NCBI RefSeq assembly: GCF_016925635.1
Contig: NZ_CP070490.1
Location: 62,001 to 126,000, forward strand
DNA length: 64,000 nucleotides
Direction of reading: 5' to 3'
DNA from: Lysinibacillus fusiformis
Lineage (GTDB): Bacteria > Bacillota > Bacilli > Bacillales_A > Planococcaceae
Shown here: positions 37,703 through 50,405 of the stretch, one piece after another
Position numbering within the stretch: position 1 is the first letter of the stretch
How the letters are laid out: each line of letters opens with the position of its first letter
The notes under the pieces: generated by a model
Told to the model about the DNA's origin: nothing
Seen by the model: the letters and a program-made list of their open reading frames with translations, nothing else
Database searches by the model: none
Made by a program: the position numbers and the translations under genes

Positions 37703-38644
37703 TTATAGTGGACGACGGGCAATAATGGCTACCCAATCTTCCATTAATAATACTTCTTCGATCACAAAGCCTGAAGCTTCTAGTGCTACTTTAACATCAT
37801 CACGTTTTGCACCGATGATGCCCGAAGTGACATATAATCCACCTGGTTTTACAATTGTATACGCGTCGTCAGTGAAGGACATGATGATTTCAGCCAAAAT
37901 ATTAGCGACTACTACATCTGCTGGCTCTTTTACTGTATCCAATAAGTTGCCATGGAACACTGCTACCTTATCTTCCACTTTATTCAATTCAACATTTTCT
38001 CGTGCTGAACGTACCGCTACCTCATCTAAATCGAGCGCATGCACACTTTTGGCACCAAGTAATGCTGCACCAATAGACAATACGCCTGATCCTGTACCGA
38101 TATCAACAACCGTATCCCCTTCTTTAATGACTTTTTCAAGTCCTTGTAAACACATCACCGTCGTTGGATGTGTGCCTGTACCAAAGGCCATACCAGGGTC
38201 TAATTCAATAATTAGTTCATCTGTTGAAACGGGTTTGTATTCCTCCCATGTTGGTACGATAGTAAAGCGTTCAGAAATCTTAACAGGATGGTAGTATTGC
38301 TTCCAGGCAGTTGCCCAATCTTCTTCATTAACTTCCACAATGGATACCACATTTTCACCAATATCAATGTTAAAGTTCGTTAAATTTGTGATAGCTGCTT
38401 TTATTTCTTCGACTGTTTCATTTAAAAAACTAGACTCGGATAAATAAGCTTTGACAATTACGCCATCTTTCGGAAAATCATCTTCATTTAGTGCATAAAT
38501 TTCACCGTATTGATCTTCACGTGGCTTCGCAAACTCTGCAGAATCTTCGATGACAACACCACTTGCACCTGCTTCATGCAAAATATTCGAAATTGCTTCT
38601 ACCGCATCATTTTTTGTATGAATGGATAATTCTGACCACTTCAC
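37703..38644 (-). CDS. prmA: Ribosomal protein L11 methyltransferase PrmA
   Basis: A 313-residue SAM-dependent enzyme that trimethylates ribosomal protein L11. An N-terminal ferredoxin-like L11-binding domain (1-100) is followed by a linker and the Rossmann methyltransferase domain with DIGTGSG at 181-187 and [11 protein letters not shown] (NPPY-like site). It starts with GTG. It follows dnaJ by 21 bases, the standard dnaJ-prmA-rsmE order. Confidence 0.96.
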   Translation of the reverse strand: MKWSELSIHTKNDAVEAISNILHEAGASGVVIEDSAEFAKPREDQYGEIYALNEDDFPKDGVIVKAYLSESSFLNETVEEIKAAITNLTNFNIDIGENVVSIVEVNEEDWATAWKQYYHPVKISERFTIVPTWEEYKPVSTDELIIELDPGMAFGTGTHPTTVMCLQGLEKVIKEGDTVVDIGTGSGVLSIGAALLGAKSVHALDLDEVAVRSARENVELNKVEDKVAVFHGNLLDTVKEPADVVVANILAEIIMSFTDDAYTIVKPGGLYVTSGIIGAKRDDVKVALEASGFVIEEVLLMEDWVAIIARRPL

Positions 38645-38665
38645 GTAGCTCTTCAGCTCCTCTAA

Positions 38666-39784
38666 TTATTCACCTTGGAATTTTTTCTTGATTTTATCGA
38701 ATAGTGAACTCCCTTGTTCTTCAGGGATATCGCCACTAATTTCTGCAAATTCTCGTAGTAATTGTTTTTGTCTTTCCGTTAATTTTTCTGGTGTCATAAC
38801 TTTTACTGTTACATACTGATTACCCATACCATAACCATGAACATTTTTTACACCTTTATCTTTTAGGCGGAATTGAGCACCCGACTGTGTTCCAGCTGGA
38901 ATACGTAATTTTACTTTACCATGAACTGTTGGTACTTCAATTTCATCCCCAAGAGCTGCTTGAGGGAATGTTAATTTCAGCTCAAAGTAAATATCGTCTC
39001 CATCTCGTTCGAAATCCTTATGACCTTGAATGCGGAACATAATATATAAATCCCCTGCAGGTCCACCGTTTATACCTGGTTCACCTTGACCAGATACACG
39101 AATTTGTTGTCCATCATCCACACCAGCTGGAATCGTCACTTTAATTTTCTTACGTTTTTGGACTTTTCCTTCTCCACGACATGTCGAACATTTTTCTTTA
39201 ATGATTTTACCTGTCCCATGACATGTTGAACATGTACGACGGTTCATCATACGACCAAATGGTGTATCTACTGCTTGATTGATTTGTCCAGCACCTTTAC
39301 ATGTTGAACATGTTTCAGGCTGCGTGCCTGGCTTTGCTCCTGAACCGTGACATGTTTCACACGTTTCATCTTTTGGGATTTCTATTTCTGTTTCTTTGCC
39401 AAAAATAGCTTCCTCAAATTGGATGTTCATACGATATTGCAGATCATCCCCTTTGCGTGGCGCATTTGGATCTTGACGGCGACCCCCACCGCCAAAGAAT
39501 GAACTGAAAATATCCTCGAAGCCGCCAAAGCCGCTGCCTCCAAAGCCACCACCAAAACCAGCATTCGGGTCTTCATGACCAAATTGGTCGTAGCGTGCTT
39601 TTTTCTGGTCGTCACTTAAAACTTCATATGCTTCAGCGATTTCTTTGAATTTTTCATCTGCACCCGGCTCTTTATTAAGGTCAGGGTGATATTGTTTTGA
39701 TAATTTACGGTATGCTTTTTTAATCTCATCTTTTGTAGCCGATTTTGTTAAACCAAGCACCTCGTAATAATCGCGTTTCTCCAT
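38666..39784 (-). CDS. dnaJ: Chaperone protein DnaJ
   Basis: A 372-residue DnaK co-chaperone. J domain 1-70 with the HPD motif (QYHPDLN), Gly/Phe-rich linker ([18 protein letters not shown]), four CxxCxGxG zinc repeats ([32 protein letters not shown]) and the C-terminal substrate domain. The upstream dnaK-dnaJ gap of 236 bases holds a strong terminator, so dnaJ may have its own promoter (TACAAT near 39820). Confidence 0.97.
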   Translation of the reverse strand: MEKRDYYEVLGLTKSATKDEIKKAYRKLSKQYHPDLNKEPGADEKFKEIAEAYEVLSDDQKKARYDQFGHEDPNAGFGGGFGGSGFGGFEDIFSSFFGGGGRRQDPNAPRKGDDLQYRMNIQFEEAIFGKETEIEIPKDETCETCHGSGAKPGTQPETCSTCKGAGQINQAVDTPFGRMMNRRTCSTCHGTGKIIKEKCSTCRGEGKVQKRKKIKVTIPAGVDDGQQIRVSGQGEPGINGGPAGDLYIMFRIQGHKDFERDGDDIYFELKLTFPQAALGDEIEVPTVHGKVKLRIPAGTQSGAQFRLKDKGVKNVHGYGMGNQYVTVKVMTPEKLTERQKQLLREFAEISGDIPEEQGSSLFDKIKKKFQGE

Positions 39785-39967
39785 GATTCACACTCCGCTC
39801 TGTTTGCATAAAATCTATTGTAACATGCAGTTAAAAAAACTGCCTCATTTTTTCGATTAAACATTCTATATGTTCCATAATAATGAAGATTCTCACTTCC
39901 TAGCAGCTAACGTATGCAATTACCCCATAAATGGTGCCATTTACGTGAAGTGACGTCACATCATGAC

Positions 39968-40000
39968 AAAAGCCAAAGCCGCAAGCGGTCTTTGGCTTTT
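39968..40000 (-). terminator. Terminator after dnaK
   Basis: AAAAGCCAAAG pairs with CTTTGGCTTTT with an inner CCGC/GCGG stem (one bulge). An A-run on its left gives a U-tract in the minus-strand RNA. It separates dnaK from dnaJ. Confidence 0.85.
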
Positions 40001-40020
40001 TCACTTAACTGTGTTACTTC

Positions 40021-41874
<1,854 letters not shown>

Positions 41875-41937
41875 CTATTATGTCAACGCAAGGGATGCGT
41901 TTTCTAACTAATTTTAATTGACTAAATAGCGCAAAGA

Positions 41938-42510
41938 CTATTCGTTCACAGATACCATTGTTGGGCGTAATACACGATCCTTTAGGATATACCCTTTTTG
42001 TAGCTCGCGTAAGACAACACCCGTCTCTTTTTCACTATCCTGTTCTTGCATAACAGCTTGGTGAATCGTTGGATCAAATTGCTCACCTTCAGCTTTAATC
42101 ACTTGCAAACCTTCTTTTTCTGTCGCTTCAATTAAAGAGCGATATACCATTTCAATTCCTTTAATGATCGATACTGTCTCTTCAGAAGTTGTCTCAACTT
42201 GGAGCGCACGTTCAAAATTATCAAGGACTGGTAATAGATCAGTTAGTAAGCTTTGCGCGCGATACTTTTCAGCAGCCTCGCGATCTAACTGATTACGACG
42301 ACGCATATTATCGAAGTCAGCACGTAAGCGTAGGTGACGATTTTCCTCGTCAGCCAGCTTTGCTTGTAGTTCAGCCAGCTTAGCCTCATACTGTTCTTCA
42401 ATTGATAATTCTACTTCTTCCTGAACGTCTGTTTGCTCTACTGCCTCTGTTGTCGTTTCAGCTTGTACATCTTCTTGTACTAAACCTTTGTTTTCCGTTG
42501 TTTCCGTCAC
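41938..42510 (-). CDS. grpE: Nucleotide exchange factor GrpE
   Basis: A 190-residue exchange factor for DnaK: long acidic N-terminal helix, coiled coil (about 50-100, [25 protein letters not shown]) and a C-terminal beta domain ([17 protein letters not shown]). Start GTG at 42510 is preferred: AGGAGG plus 6 bases precedes it, exactly the usual spacing. The longer frame from ATG 42531 would overlap the hrcA end without a site. Stop to dnaK start is 75 bases. Confidence 0.95.
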   Translation of the reverse strand: MTETTENKGLVQEDVQAETTTEAVEQTDVQEEVELSIEEQYEAKLAELQAKLADEENRHLRLRADFDNMRRRNQLDREAAEKYRAQSLLTDLLPVLDNFERALQVETTSEETVSIIKGIEMVYRSLIEATEKEGLQVIKAEGEQFDPTIHQAVMQEQDSEKETGVVLRELQKGYILKDRVLRPTMVSVNE

Positions 42511-42527
42511 TTGAATCCTCCTCATTA

Positions 42528-43556
42528 TCATTCACTACGATTCTTCGTAAACGCCTGTGTTAAATCCAAGCGCATTACGTCTAATAAAGCCACGACACGC
42601 TTATAGTCCATACGTGTTGGGCCGATAATAGCAATGGCTCCCTGTTGATCATCACCAATGGAATAGGTAGTGGTAATGACACTGCAATTTTCCATTTCTA
42701 GTTGTTTGTTTTCTGAGCCTATCCGAATATGAATACCTGATTCGTTCGGATGGAAAAGTGACTGCACTTGGCTAGTCGTCTCCATTAAGTCCAAAATCAT
42801 GCGGACTTTATTTAAGTCATGGAATTCTGGTTGGTTGAACATATTCGTTTTCCCACCATAGAAAATTTTACTTTCCGAATTATGCATTGTTGCTGATACA
42901 AGTGCGCGAATAAAATCATCCGCTGATCGAACTTGTTGCTGTAACACGGCTAGCACTTCAGCTTCAAGGCTTTTATGGAGATCTTCTAATGACACACCCA
43001 TGAGGCGGTCATTTAAGATATTCACCATTTTCTCTAAATCAGAAGCGGTAAAATCAGGCGGTAAATTAAACATGCGATTTTCTACATGCCCATTATTCGT
43101 CACGATAATTGCTACTGCTGTGTCGCTAGAAAGAGGTACAATCGAAAATCGTTTAACACGATGCCTTTGGACATCAGGTCCTAAAAGTATGGAAGTATAC
43201 GATGTCAGCTCTGATAGAATGTTGGCTGACTTTCGGATAATATGCTCTACTTCTACTAGTCGATCATTAAAAATTGATTGAATTTGTTGGATGTCCTTGG
43301 AATTAATACCTTGAGGACTCAACAAATGATCTACATAAAATCTGTAACCCTTTTCCGAAGGCACTCGACCAGAGGAGGTATGCGTTTTTTCTAAAAAGCC
43401 TAATTCCTCTAAATCCGCCATTTCGTTTCGAATAGTGGCTGGACTAAATGTAATCCCTTGTTTTTTGGAGATTTGGCGAGAACCTACCGGCTGCGCAGAC
43501 ACAATAAAGTCGTCTACAATGACTTGCAATATCTGTAACTGCCGATTTGTTAGCAT
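42528..43556 (-). CDS. hrcA: Heat-inducible transcription repressor HrcA
   Basis: A 342-residue repressor of class I heat-shock genes that binds CIRCE. An N-terminal winged helix (about 1-75, [26 protein letters not shown] in parts) is followed by the GAF-like and inserted dimerisation domains. It is kept folded by GroE. ATG at 43556 fits the family and has GAGGTGAT upstream. It overlaps the grpE start region. The CIRCE operator lies just upstream. Confidence 0.97.
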   Translation of the reverse strand: MLTNRQLQILQVIVDDFIVSAQPVGSRQISKKQGITFSPATIRNEMADLEELGFLEKTHTSSGRVPSEKGYRFYVDHLLSPQGINSKDIQQIQSIFNDRLVEVEHIIRKSANILSELTSYTSILLGPDVQRHRVKRFSIVPLSSDTAVAIIVTNNGHVENRMFNLPPDFTASDLEKMVNILNDRLMGVSLEDLHKSLEAEVLAVLQQQVRSADDFIRALVSATMHNSESKIFYGGKTNMFNQPEFHDLNKVRMILDLMETTSQVQSLFHPNESGIHIRIGSENKQLEMENCSVITTTYSIGDDQQGAIAIIGPTRMDYKRVVALLDVMRLDLTQAFTKNRSE

Positions 43557-43570
43557 GATTATCACCTCTG

Positions 43571-43597
43571 TTAGCACTCGACTAAGAGGAGTGCTAA
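43571..43597. promoter_or_regulatory. CIRCE operator and hrcA promoter region
   Basis: TTAGCACTC-N9-GAGTGCTAA is a perfect CIRCE palindrome (43571-43579 and 43589-43597) just upstream of hrcA. A TTGACA box on the minus strand at 43631-43636 is the probable -35 of the hrcA-grpE-dnaK promoter. HrcA binding here represses the operon. Confidence 0.95.
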
Positions 43598-43645
43598 TAC
43601 TATTATTAAGTTATCAAATCCCACATTTTATGTCAACGATATCGC

Positions 43646-44791
43646 TCAATCTTCTAGCAAAAATTGTTGAAATACTTCATTGCCCACAAAACGTCCTTTT
43701 CTAGTCAAGCGCACACCCGCCTCATCTTGTTCTAAAAGACCTGTTGACACTAATTCTTTTATTACAGCATCATAATGGGCAGACATTGGTGCTTTAAATT
43801 TCTCTTCATATATAGTGTGCATAACACCCTCTGTTTTTCGTAGCCCTAAAAACATTTGTTCTTCTCTCTTCTCCGCTTGTGATACTTCATGTGCATGGAC
43901 AATAGGTAACTCACTCGCAAAAACAGCTTCCATATATTTTTTTAATGGACCATGATTGGAATAGCGTATACCTGCTAGATACCCATGGGCCCCTGCACCA
44001 AACCCAGCATACTCATCATTATCCCAATAAATCTTGTTATGCTCTGAATGAAACCCAGGCTTTGCAAAATTGCTAATTTCGTATTGTTGAAGCCCATGTG
44101 TGGCCATTTGCTGCATCAGCACCTCATACATATCTGCTTCTAGATCTTCTGTCGGTAAATACAGTTTCCCTTTTGCGTATTGATTATAAAAAATCGTTTT
44201 GGGCTCTACAATAAGAGAATAAGCAGAGAAATGTGGCAAATCAAGAGCAAAAGCTTTGTCTAATGAATCCTTCCATTGAGCCATTGTTTGTCCAGGCAAA
44301 CCATACATTAAATCAATGCTAATATTTTGGAAGCCAATTTTTCTAGCCAAAGCGATTGTTTCATAGACATGTTCATTACTATGAGTGCGTCCAATCTTCT
44401 GTAGCAGCCCTTGGTCAAAGGATTGAACACCCATGCTTAAACGATTGACGCCCCCCTCAAACAGCACCTGCAATTTGGCCGCGGACAATTCATCTGGATT
44501 TGCCTCTGATGTAAATTCTGTCACACTATTCATTGGAATATACGTTTGTATATACGTTAGTAGCTTGTCCAATTGCTCAGGTGATAAAGCAGTCGGTGTC
44601 CCGCCACCAAGAAAAATTGTCTCGATGTTACGGAAATTTTCAGGATATTTTTCTGTTGCCAGAGCCATTTCTTTTCCAAGCGCTTCTATATATTCATCCA
44701 CTGGTTGATTTTTAAAATAAAATTTATTGAAATCACAATAATTACAAATTTGATGACAGAAAGGAATATGAATGTAAACACCTCGTGCCAT
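43646..44791 (-). CDS. hemW: Radical SAM haem chaperone HemW
   Basis: A 381-residue radical-SAM family protein related to coproporphyrinogen III dehydrogenase. Cysteines of CHQICNYC (Cys12, Cys16, Cys19) hold the iron-sulphur cluster; SAM-binding GGGTPTAL follows. It binds haem and is thought to insert it into respiratory proteins; it is not the haem-making HemN. A good AGAAGGGA site precedes ATG. It lies just upstream of hrcA, as in B. subtilis, but lepA, its usual upstream neighbour, is absent. Confidence 0.94.
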   Translation of the reverse strand: MARGVYIHIPFCHQICNYCDFNKFYFKNQPVDEYIEALGKEMALATEKYPENFRNIETIFLGGGTPTALSPEQLDKLLTYIQTYIPMNSVTEFTSEANPDELSAAKLQVLFEGGVNRLSMGVQSFDQGLLQKIGRTHSNEHVYETIALARKIGFQNISIDLMYGLPGQTMAQWKDSLDKAFALDLPHFSAYSLIVEPKTIFYNQYAKGKLYLPTEDLEADMYEVLMQQMATHGLQQYEISNFAKPGFHSEHNKIYWDNDEYAGFGAGAHGYLAGIRYSNHGPLKKYMEAVFASELPIVHAHEVSQAEKREEQMFLGLRKTEGVMHTIYEEKFKAPMSAHYDAVIKELVSTGLLEQDEAGVRLTRKGRFVGNEVFQQFLLED

Positions 44792-44895
44792 AGCAATCCC
44801 TTCTTTCGCGTTAAGTCTTTTCCATTTCTACATTATAACGAATCAATAGAAGGAACGCTATGAAACCATTCAAGTGAGCTTACACATTTTTTTCC

Positions 44896-44964
44896 CACTT
44901 GTTTTTCTACAAACAACAAACTAGTATGCCAAAGAAATTTCTCTAGCCTACTAGTTAACAAGTG
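44896..44964. other. Nested hairpin between hemW and tetR
   Basis: CACTTGTT / AACAAGTG encloses AACTAGTA / TACTAGTT. The stem is followed by TTTTTT on the plus strand but by A's on the minus strand, although both neighbouring genes run on the minus strand. Its job is unclear. Confidence 0.4.
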
Positions 44965-44994
44965 TTTTTTATAAAGATATTATCGAAATATATC

Positions 44995-45555
44995 TTATGC
45001 TTTTATCCCATTGAATAACGTCTCTATAATGAGCGTTGCTGCCGATTTTTTTGCAATAGTTCCTTCTTGAACTTGCTGCCACGTTGTAAACAGTAAAGAA
45101 TAAAGTACATTTAGCATCCATTCACCATCCATATCCTGTCGCAAATAGCCTTTAGACTGCAATGATTTTATTGTGCGTCGAACAGGCTCTTTCAACTGAT
45201 CCTCAGCCGCCAATAATTCTGCATTATAATTTAAAGAGCATTCATGCGCCAAAAAATAGATTTTATCTCCTAAAGGAATCAAAGCTTCAACAAGTTCAGG
45301 AATATATGCTTCATCCGTTTCTTCCGCAGCTATTTCACTCATTGTTTCGCCTACAACCTGGACAGCCCTAAAACTGAGTTGAAGCATTAATTGCTCTCTA
45401 TTGTCAATATAACGGTGTAGAGTGGCAATACCTACACCAGCATAACTAGCAATATCATTTAAAGAGGCAGTTGGATTTTCCACAAGGAGTTCTGTCGCTG
45501 CATCTAAAATAGCGTTAAGTCTTGCTTCTTTGGTTGCTGATCTAGAATTCTTCAT
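44995..45555 (-). CDS. TetR/AcrR-family regulator
   Basis: A 186-residue TetR-type repressor. The N-terminal helix-turn-helix (about 13-58, with TASLNDIASYAGVGIATLHRYIDNREQLM) is clear, and the C-terminal ligand pocket is all helix. It probably controls the adjacent P450, as FatR/BscR does for yrhJ in B. subtilis, but here it lies downstream and a terminator-like hairpin intervenes. Both promoters carry the same palindrome, suggesting autoregulation too. ATG 45555 is preferred over the TTG at 45558. Fatty acids are a plausible ligand (inference). Confidence 0.9.
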   Translation of the reverse strand: MKNSRSATKEARLNAILDAATELLVENPTASLNDIASYAGVGIATLHRYIDNREQLMLQLSFRAVQVVGETMSEIAAEETDEAYIPELVEALIPLGDKIYFLAHECSLNYNAELLAAEDQLKEPVRRTIKSLQSKGYLRQDMDGEWMLNVLYSLLFTTWQQVQEGTIAKKSAATLIIETLFNGIKA

Positions 45556-45590
45556 CAACTATCACTTCTTTCTAATCCTAAAATGAACTA

Positions 45591-45606
45591 GATAGTTTTT
45601 ACTATC
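45591..45606. promoter_or_regulatory. Candidate TetR operator upstream of tetR
   Basis: GATAGTTTTTACTATC is a 16-base palindrome 36 bases upstream of the regulator start. It matches 14 of 16 bases of the palindrome before the P450 gene. Confidence 0.7.
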
Positions 45607-45677
45607 ATTTGCTACAATTGTAGTCTACAGAGGGTACGATTTCAACTTTCCATAAATTTTCATTAGAGATAGAAATA

Positions 45678-45716
45678 AGCTACTCTTTCTTAGAATTTGC
45701 CTATTAAAAGAGTAGC
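45678..45716 (-). terminator. Hairpin after the P450 gene
   Basis: AGCTACTCTT (45678-45687) pairs with AAGAGTAGCT near 45707-45716. The minus-strand RNA then reads TATTTCTATC. It may end the P450 transcript before tetR. Confidence 0.6.
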
Positions 45717-45736
45717 TATTGATGTATTAAACTATT

Positions 45737-48700
45737 TTATTGTTCATTTTGGACCCATACATCCTTCACATATCTTCCTTTTTGTTGAAGTTGATTGATC
45801 CATACCTTTGCATCTTCTTCCCTTACCCCTTTTACTCTAATGTAGGCAAACAGTAACGCACTTTCAACATCTGGCGCCATTTTACTACCATCTCCACAAA
45901 GGAAAATTTGTCCTTCACCTTCCATCATTTGAATAATAGTAGCGGAATGTTGGGTCATTAAATGCTGGACATACGTTTTGGGTGTCCCTTCTTTACGTGA
46001 AAAAGCAGTATGGAGCGTTACAATCCCTTCTTTTTCATATTGTTCAAGCTCCTTGCGATAGATAAAATCAGTATTATCTCTACAACCAGAATATAGATGT
46101 GCCTCACCCAATACTACTCCTTGTTGTTTCAGTACCGAGCGGGCTTGTAAAAATCCTCTAAACGGAGCGATCCCAGTCCCTGGTCCCACCATTATTAACG
46201 GGGTAATAGGATCTTCGGGAAGATGAAAACCAGAATCATTGGCACGGATAAACATGACAATTTCATCGCCAGTATGACTTTGAGCTAAATAATTTGAGGC
46301 CACCCCACGATACTCTCCTTGCCCACTCCAGGCAGGTTCATGTAAAACACCAACAGTGATACTCAGCTGTTCAGAATTCACTTGGGGTGAACTGGATATA
46401 GAATAATATCTAGGTTTTAAGGCTGGAAGTAATGCTAAAAATCTTTCGAATGGGAAAGCACAAGCTTGATACTTTTCAAGTAAATCTAGCATGGAAATCC
46501 GTTTCTTTAATATCTCATTCTTATACACTTCTTCCTCTAATAAAGCCTCTAGTTCACGTTTATGTGGAGGACATTCTGTAAATGCTGCCAGTTGGCGGAT
46601 TTGCAGTCGGGTTGCAGGGTTCTGAATGTCAACACTGTGCGAAAGTACCTCATACAATCTTACTGGGTGACCTAATGGAAGATGAGTGTGTTCACTTATA
46701 GCAGTGATGATCACTTGATCATTGTCATTGAGTCCAAAACGCCGTAGCACACGCTGCACTTTGGCTCTACTATTCCTGGGTAATACGCCCAAATGATCAC
46801 CCTCTTGATATGTTATACCTTTAGGTAAAGCTATCTCGATATGGCGTGTACTACGTCTACTTTCCATACTTTGCAGTTCTTCATTTTTTACTACAGTTGC
46901 CAATGCAGCACCGTGCATGAAAGCTAAAGAAGTTGTCACTTCATCGCGAATTATTTGAATTGAAATATTCTCTTGTTTTGGAAGCACATTTTCATGAATT
47001 GTTAAGGAGTAAATCATTTTTAGATCCAACCATAATTGAGCCCGCCAATCTTCCCACGTCTTCTCAAAATCTCCACTTGCATCAGCCTCACCACGTTTGG
47101 AAATTCTTGTGGCTCCTTTTAAAGAGAACTGTTCATCAAGGAGTCTTGGAATTTTTTGATACGTCGTATTCCAATTTCGATCCCCATAACCAAAAACTGC
47201 AAAGTTAATGCCTTGAAGAGCCGTTGAATCAAGTTGATCTAACCATGCGAGAAACTTACGTGCATTTCTTGGAGGCTGCCCATTATAAGAAGAACTAATA
47301 ATTAATACCGCTCCTTCTTTCGGTAAATTACCACAATAATCATCAAGGGCAGCTACTTCTCCTTGAATACCATACAAACTAGCTTCATCTGCTAATTGTT
47401 GTGCAGCACCCTTTGCTGTTCCTAAATCGGAGCCATACAACACTAATAATGGATACTTAGATTTTATTTCTGGATTGATCCCTAAATAATTCGACTTCTT
47501 TTCTTTGTAAGAAACAGTATGATCGTAATTTTGCTGTTGGCCACTAGATAGCTTTATTTGGCGGTGACGTGGTTTCACTTGTATTTTAAAATCATCTGGT
47601 TTTATCGTTAATGTTTGCTGTATTTTTAATTGATAATTAGTAAAATCGATTAGGTCGAAATGTTGAAGGATCATGCCTAAGACTAATGTGGCTTCGTGTA
47701 AAGCAAATTGCATTCCAATGCATGCACGCTGACCATTACCAAATGGTTTAAAGGCATGTAACGGTACTTTGCTCGAATCTTCAAAACGTTCAGGTCGAAA
47801 TAAATTTGCATCTTCTCCCCAAGCATCTTTATCTCGATGGAGCTGCGGTAAAAGAATGTCTACATTTTCCCCTTTTCTGATTGGATACTGTCCGCCAATT
47901 ACTGTGTCTTCTTTAGCATAGAGTGTAAACCCTGGAGCAGTTGGCCATAAACGCAATGACTCATTTAAAATCATACGAATATAAGTTAACTTTAATACTT
48001 CCTCATATTTCGGCACATCACCCGTAATGACCTGATCCACTTCTTCATAGGCCCTTTTTAATACGTCTGGATGCTTCAACAAAAAATAAAGCGCAAAGGA
48101 TAGTAGGCCACTTGTCGTTTCGTGACCAGCTATGAGGAAGGTAATGATCTGATAACGAATATTTTCATCATCCAGCGTCTCCCCTGTTTCAGGATCTCGT
48201 TGATGCAGCATGCGGGCAAGTAAATCGACCTCATCTTGCTTTCCACTTGCTTTACGTTCTTTAATAATGGCATCTACTAATGAAAACATTGTTTGAATAT
48301 CTTCTTGAAACTGCCGTCTTTTTCCAATCATTAAAAACTCTTGGATTTTTAAGCGCGAGCTTTTCATCATCGCTTCATTTAATGCACGAACCATACTCAT
48401 AATAAAAGGACTAAGTGTTTCTTTATAAAAGCTATTAAAACGATAATTAAATCCGCTTAGCCCTATGGTGTCTAACGTAAGGCGTGTCATATCATCTGGA
48501 ACATCGATCTCTTCTTGAGGATTTAATCTGGCCCATTTTTGTATAAGCTGCGTAGCAATATCGGTCATCATATCATGATAGCCTTTCATCGCTTGCTTAC
48601 TAAAAGTCGGAAGCAATATATTGTGCGCCTTCCGCCAGTTCGGTTCAGTCGTTCTACTAGTAAATAAGCCGTCACCACCGAAAGCACGGACATTTTCAAG

Positions 48701-48931
48701 CTCATTATAAATTTGTTTATCAAAACGCGTGACATCACAAACTTCAGCTACTAATTCGTGTCCTGAAATCACTAAACCTGAATAACCCGGTATCTCTAAA
48801 CGGTAAATAGGTCCATACGTTTCAGCTAACTTACAAAGTGAGAGTGTAGGTTGTTCTTTATCAATTAAAGGTAAATTTCCGAGTGGACCAAACATTTTTG
48901 GGCGTGGAACATATCCTGTGATTATCATCAT
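45737..48931 (-). CDS. Self-sufficient cytochrome P450:NADPH reductase (CYP102 type)
   Basis: A 1064-residue fusion of a P450 and its diflavin reductase, the CYP102 (P450 BM3 / YrhJ) arrangement. Haem domain 1-470: oxygen-activation AGHETT 269-274, ExxR ESLR, and the haem-thiolate loop [10 protein letters not shown] with Cys404. Reductase part: flavodoxin FMN domain ([14 protein letters not shown]... from about 500), FAD domain (RYYSISSSP) and NADPH domain ([14 protein letters not shown]). Family members hydroxylate medium- and long-chain fatty acids. ATG 48931 has AAGGGG upstream; the next ATG (48928) is equally possible. Confidence 0.96.
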   Translation of the reverse strand: MMIITGYVPRPKMFGPLGNLPLIDKEQPTLSLCKLAETYGPIYRLEIPGYSGLVISGHELVAEVCDVTRFDKQIYNELENVRAFGGDGLFTSRTTEPNWRKAHNILLPTFSKQAMKGYHDMMTDIATQLIQKWARLNPQEEIDVPDDMTRLTLDTIGLSGFNYRFNSFYKETLSPFIMSMVRALNEAMMKSSRLKIQEFLMIGKRRQFQEDIQTMFSLVDAIIKERKASGKQDEVDLLARMLHQRDPETGETLDDENIRYQIITFLIAGHETTSGLLSFALYFLLKHPDVLKRAYEEVDQVITGDVPKYEEVLKLTYIRMILNESLRLWPTAPGFTLYAKEDTVIGGQYPIRKGENVDILLPQLHRDKDAWGEDANLFRPERFEDSSKVPLHAFKPFGNGQRACIGMQFALHEATLVLGMILQHFDLIDFTNYQLKIQQTLTIKPDDFKIQVKPRHRQIKLSSGQQQNYDHTVSYKEKKSNYLGINPEIKSKYPLLVLYGSDLGTAKGAAQQLADEASLYGIQGEVAALDDYCGNLPKEGAVLIISSSYNGQPPRNARKFLAWLDQLDSTALQGINFAVFGYGDRNWNTTYQKIPRLLDEQFSLKGATRISKRGEADASGDFEKTWEDWRAQLWLDLKMIYSLTIHENVLPKQENISIQIIRDEVTTSLAFMHGAALATVVKNEELQSMESRRSTRHIEIALPKGITYQEGDHLGVLPRNSRAKVQRVLRRFGLNDNDQVIITAISEHTHLPLGHPVRLYEVLSHSVDIQNPATRLQIRQLAAFTECPPHKRELEALLEEEVYKNEILKKRISMLDLLEKYQACAFPFERFLALLPALKPRYYSISSSPQVNSEQLSITVGVLHEPAWSGQGEYRGVASNYLAQSHTGDEIVMFIRANDSGFHLPEDPITPLIMVGPGTGIAPFRGFLQARSVLKQQGVVLGEAHLYSGCRDNTDFIYRKELEQYEKEGIVTLHTAFSRKEGTPKTYVQHLMTQHSATIIQMMEGEGQIFLCGDGSKMAPDVESALLFAYIRVKGVREEDAKVWINQLQQKGRYVKDVWVQNEQ

Positions 48932-48958
48932 AAACCCCTTCTTTCCCCATTTATCAGA

Positions 48959-48978
48959 TTGATAGATTTCACTATCAA
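48959..48978. promoter_or_regulatory. Candidate TetR operator upstream of the P450 gene
   Basis: TTGATAG-N6-CTATCAA is a perfect palindrome 28-47 bases before the P450 ATG. It lies just after a TATAAT box on the minus strand (about 48991), where a repressor would block transcription start. It shares a 16-base core with the site at 45591. Confidence 0.75.
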
Positions 48979-49093
48979 TTGATAAAATATTATATCATCC
49001 ACTTAATGTATTCAACATTTTATGGAATATGAAAAGGATAAAATGGATTTTTTTATGAACAAAATGTGAATAGAGTTGAAAAAGAGAAAGACA

Positions 49094-49133
49094 AAAAAAC
49101 CCGATTTTCCCCAAATAGTTAAGGGTAAAATCG
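49094..49133 (-). terminator. Terminator after chrA
   Basis: CGATTTT-C-CCC pairs with GGG-T-AAAATCG, with an A-run at 49094-49099 giving a U-tract on the minus-strand RNA. Confidence 0.8.
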
Positions 49134-49153
49134 AGCACTTGAAATAAGGTAAT

Positions 49154-50350
49154 TCATGTATAACAAATGATTCCTACTACTATACCTAAAAGCACCAATA
49201 AGTAAGGCTGTATTTCCCATCGAATTAAACACCATAAAAAGACAGCGACTATGAAAATATCTAACGTGCTGAGGATGGTTTGTGTCACAATGGGATGAAT
49301 AAAAGCTGCAGCTAGTATACCAACGACCGCCGCATTGGCGCCTGCCATCGCACCTCTAAGTCGAGCAATACGACTTAGGCTAATCCAAAATGGTAGCGCC
49401 CCGATCACTAGCAAAAATGCTGGTAGAAATATCGCGAAAGTAGCAATAATCGCCCCTGGGACGCCAGCAATGACCATACCGATATACGCAGCAAATGTAA
49501 ATAAAGGTCCCGGAACTGCCTGTGTCATACCGTAGCCAGCTAGAAAATCGGAGGTACTTATTTGACCACTCTGAACAAATTGTGTTTCTAGTAAAGGTAA
49601 AACAACGTGACCGCCACCAAATACTAAGGCACCTGCAAGATAAAACTTCTCCATCATGGCGATCCATTCATGTTGCCATAAAGCGCTTATTATAGGTAAA
49701 CCTAGGAGTAACATGAAAAAAAGCGCTAGTAAAACAATGCCGGTGGTTTTTGAAATAGGTATATAAACCAATGTTGACGTATTACCCTCGTCGTCATTTT
49801 TTAGCAGTTGAAAACCTAAAAACGCAGCTATCAATATTGCTGCGATTTGTGCAAATGGATGTATCCATGTTAACACTGTTATCAATGTCAATAAAGCAAT
49901 CGACCAATGCCATTTTGTCGAGAGTATTTTTTTGCTCATATCAAAAATAGCATGGGCAACAATCGCCACTGCTACTAACTTCAAACCATGAATCCAATCC
50001 ATCTTAAGCTCTGTATATATGGAGAAATAGGCAAAAAGGATAAGTATCAACACAGAGGGTAAAGTAAAACCAAGAAATGATAGAAAGCTTCCTAATACTC
50101 CGCCTCTAAGTAAACCAACCCCCATCCCCACCTGACTGGATGCAGGACCAGGCAAAAATTGACTTAACATAACGAGTTGACCATAATCATGTGTGGAAAG
50201 CCATTTGCGCTTCTGTACATATTCCTGTTGAAAATAACCGAGATGAGCTGTTGGCCCCCCGAACGAGGTGCAGCCCAATTTTAAAGCAACGAAAAAAATC
50301 TCCCATAGCGTTCGCAAACTCTCCACTACTTTCCATATCTTTTCTTTCAT
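49154..50350 (-). CDS. chrA: Chromate transporter ChrA
   Basis: A 398-residue two-domain (long) CHR-family transporter with about 11 membrane helices. The N-half motif FGGPTAHLGYFQQEYV is followed by LPGPASSQVGMGVG; the C-half repeats FGGGHVVLPLLETQFV and AVPGPLFTFAAYIG. Expected to export chromate. It is transcribed alone, with no chromate regulator next to it, so induction may be absent. Upstream lies the DUF4179-like gene with only 55 bases between. Confidence 0.9.
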   Translation of the reverse strand: MKEKIWKVVESLRTLWEIFFVALKLGCTSFGGPTAHLGYFQQEYVQKRKWLSTHDYGQLVMLSQFLPGPASSQVGMGVGLLRGGVLGSFLSFLGFTLPSVLILILFAYFSIYTELKMDWIHGLKLVAVAIVAHAIFDMSKKILSTKWHWSIALLTLITVLTWIHPFAQIAAILIAAFLGFQLLKNDDEGNTSTLVYIPISKTTGIVLLALFFMLLLGLPIISALWQHEWIAMMEKFYLAGALVFGGGHVVLPLLETQFVQSGQISTSDFLAGYGMTQAVPGPLFTFAAYIGMVIAGVPGAIIATFAIFLPAFLLVIGALPFWISLSRIARLRGAMAGANAAVVGILAAAFIHPIVTQTILSTLDIFIVAVFLWCLIRWEIQPYLLVLLGIVVGIICYT

Positions 50351-50405
50351 CTTACACGGAAAGGAGATTTTTTCAGATTAAGAGTTTGTAAAATTTACTT
50401 ACCCA

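Noticed and set aside
43646..44791. Coproporphyrinogen III dehydrogenase HemN
   Set aside because: The Cys pattern and position beside hrcA fit the HemW family, which binds haem and lacks the HemN activity.
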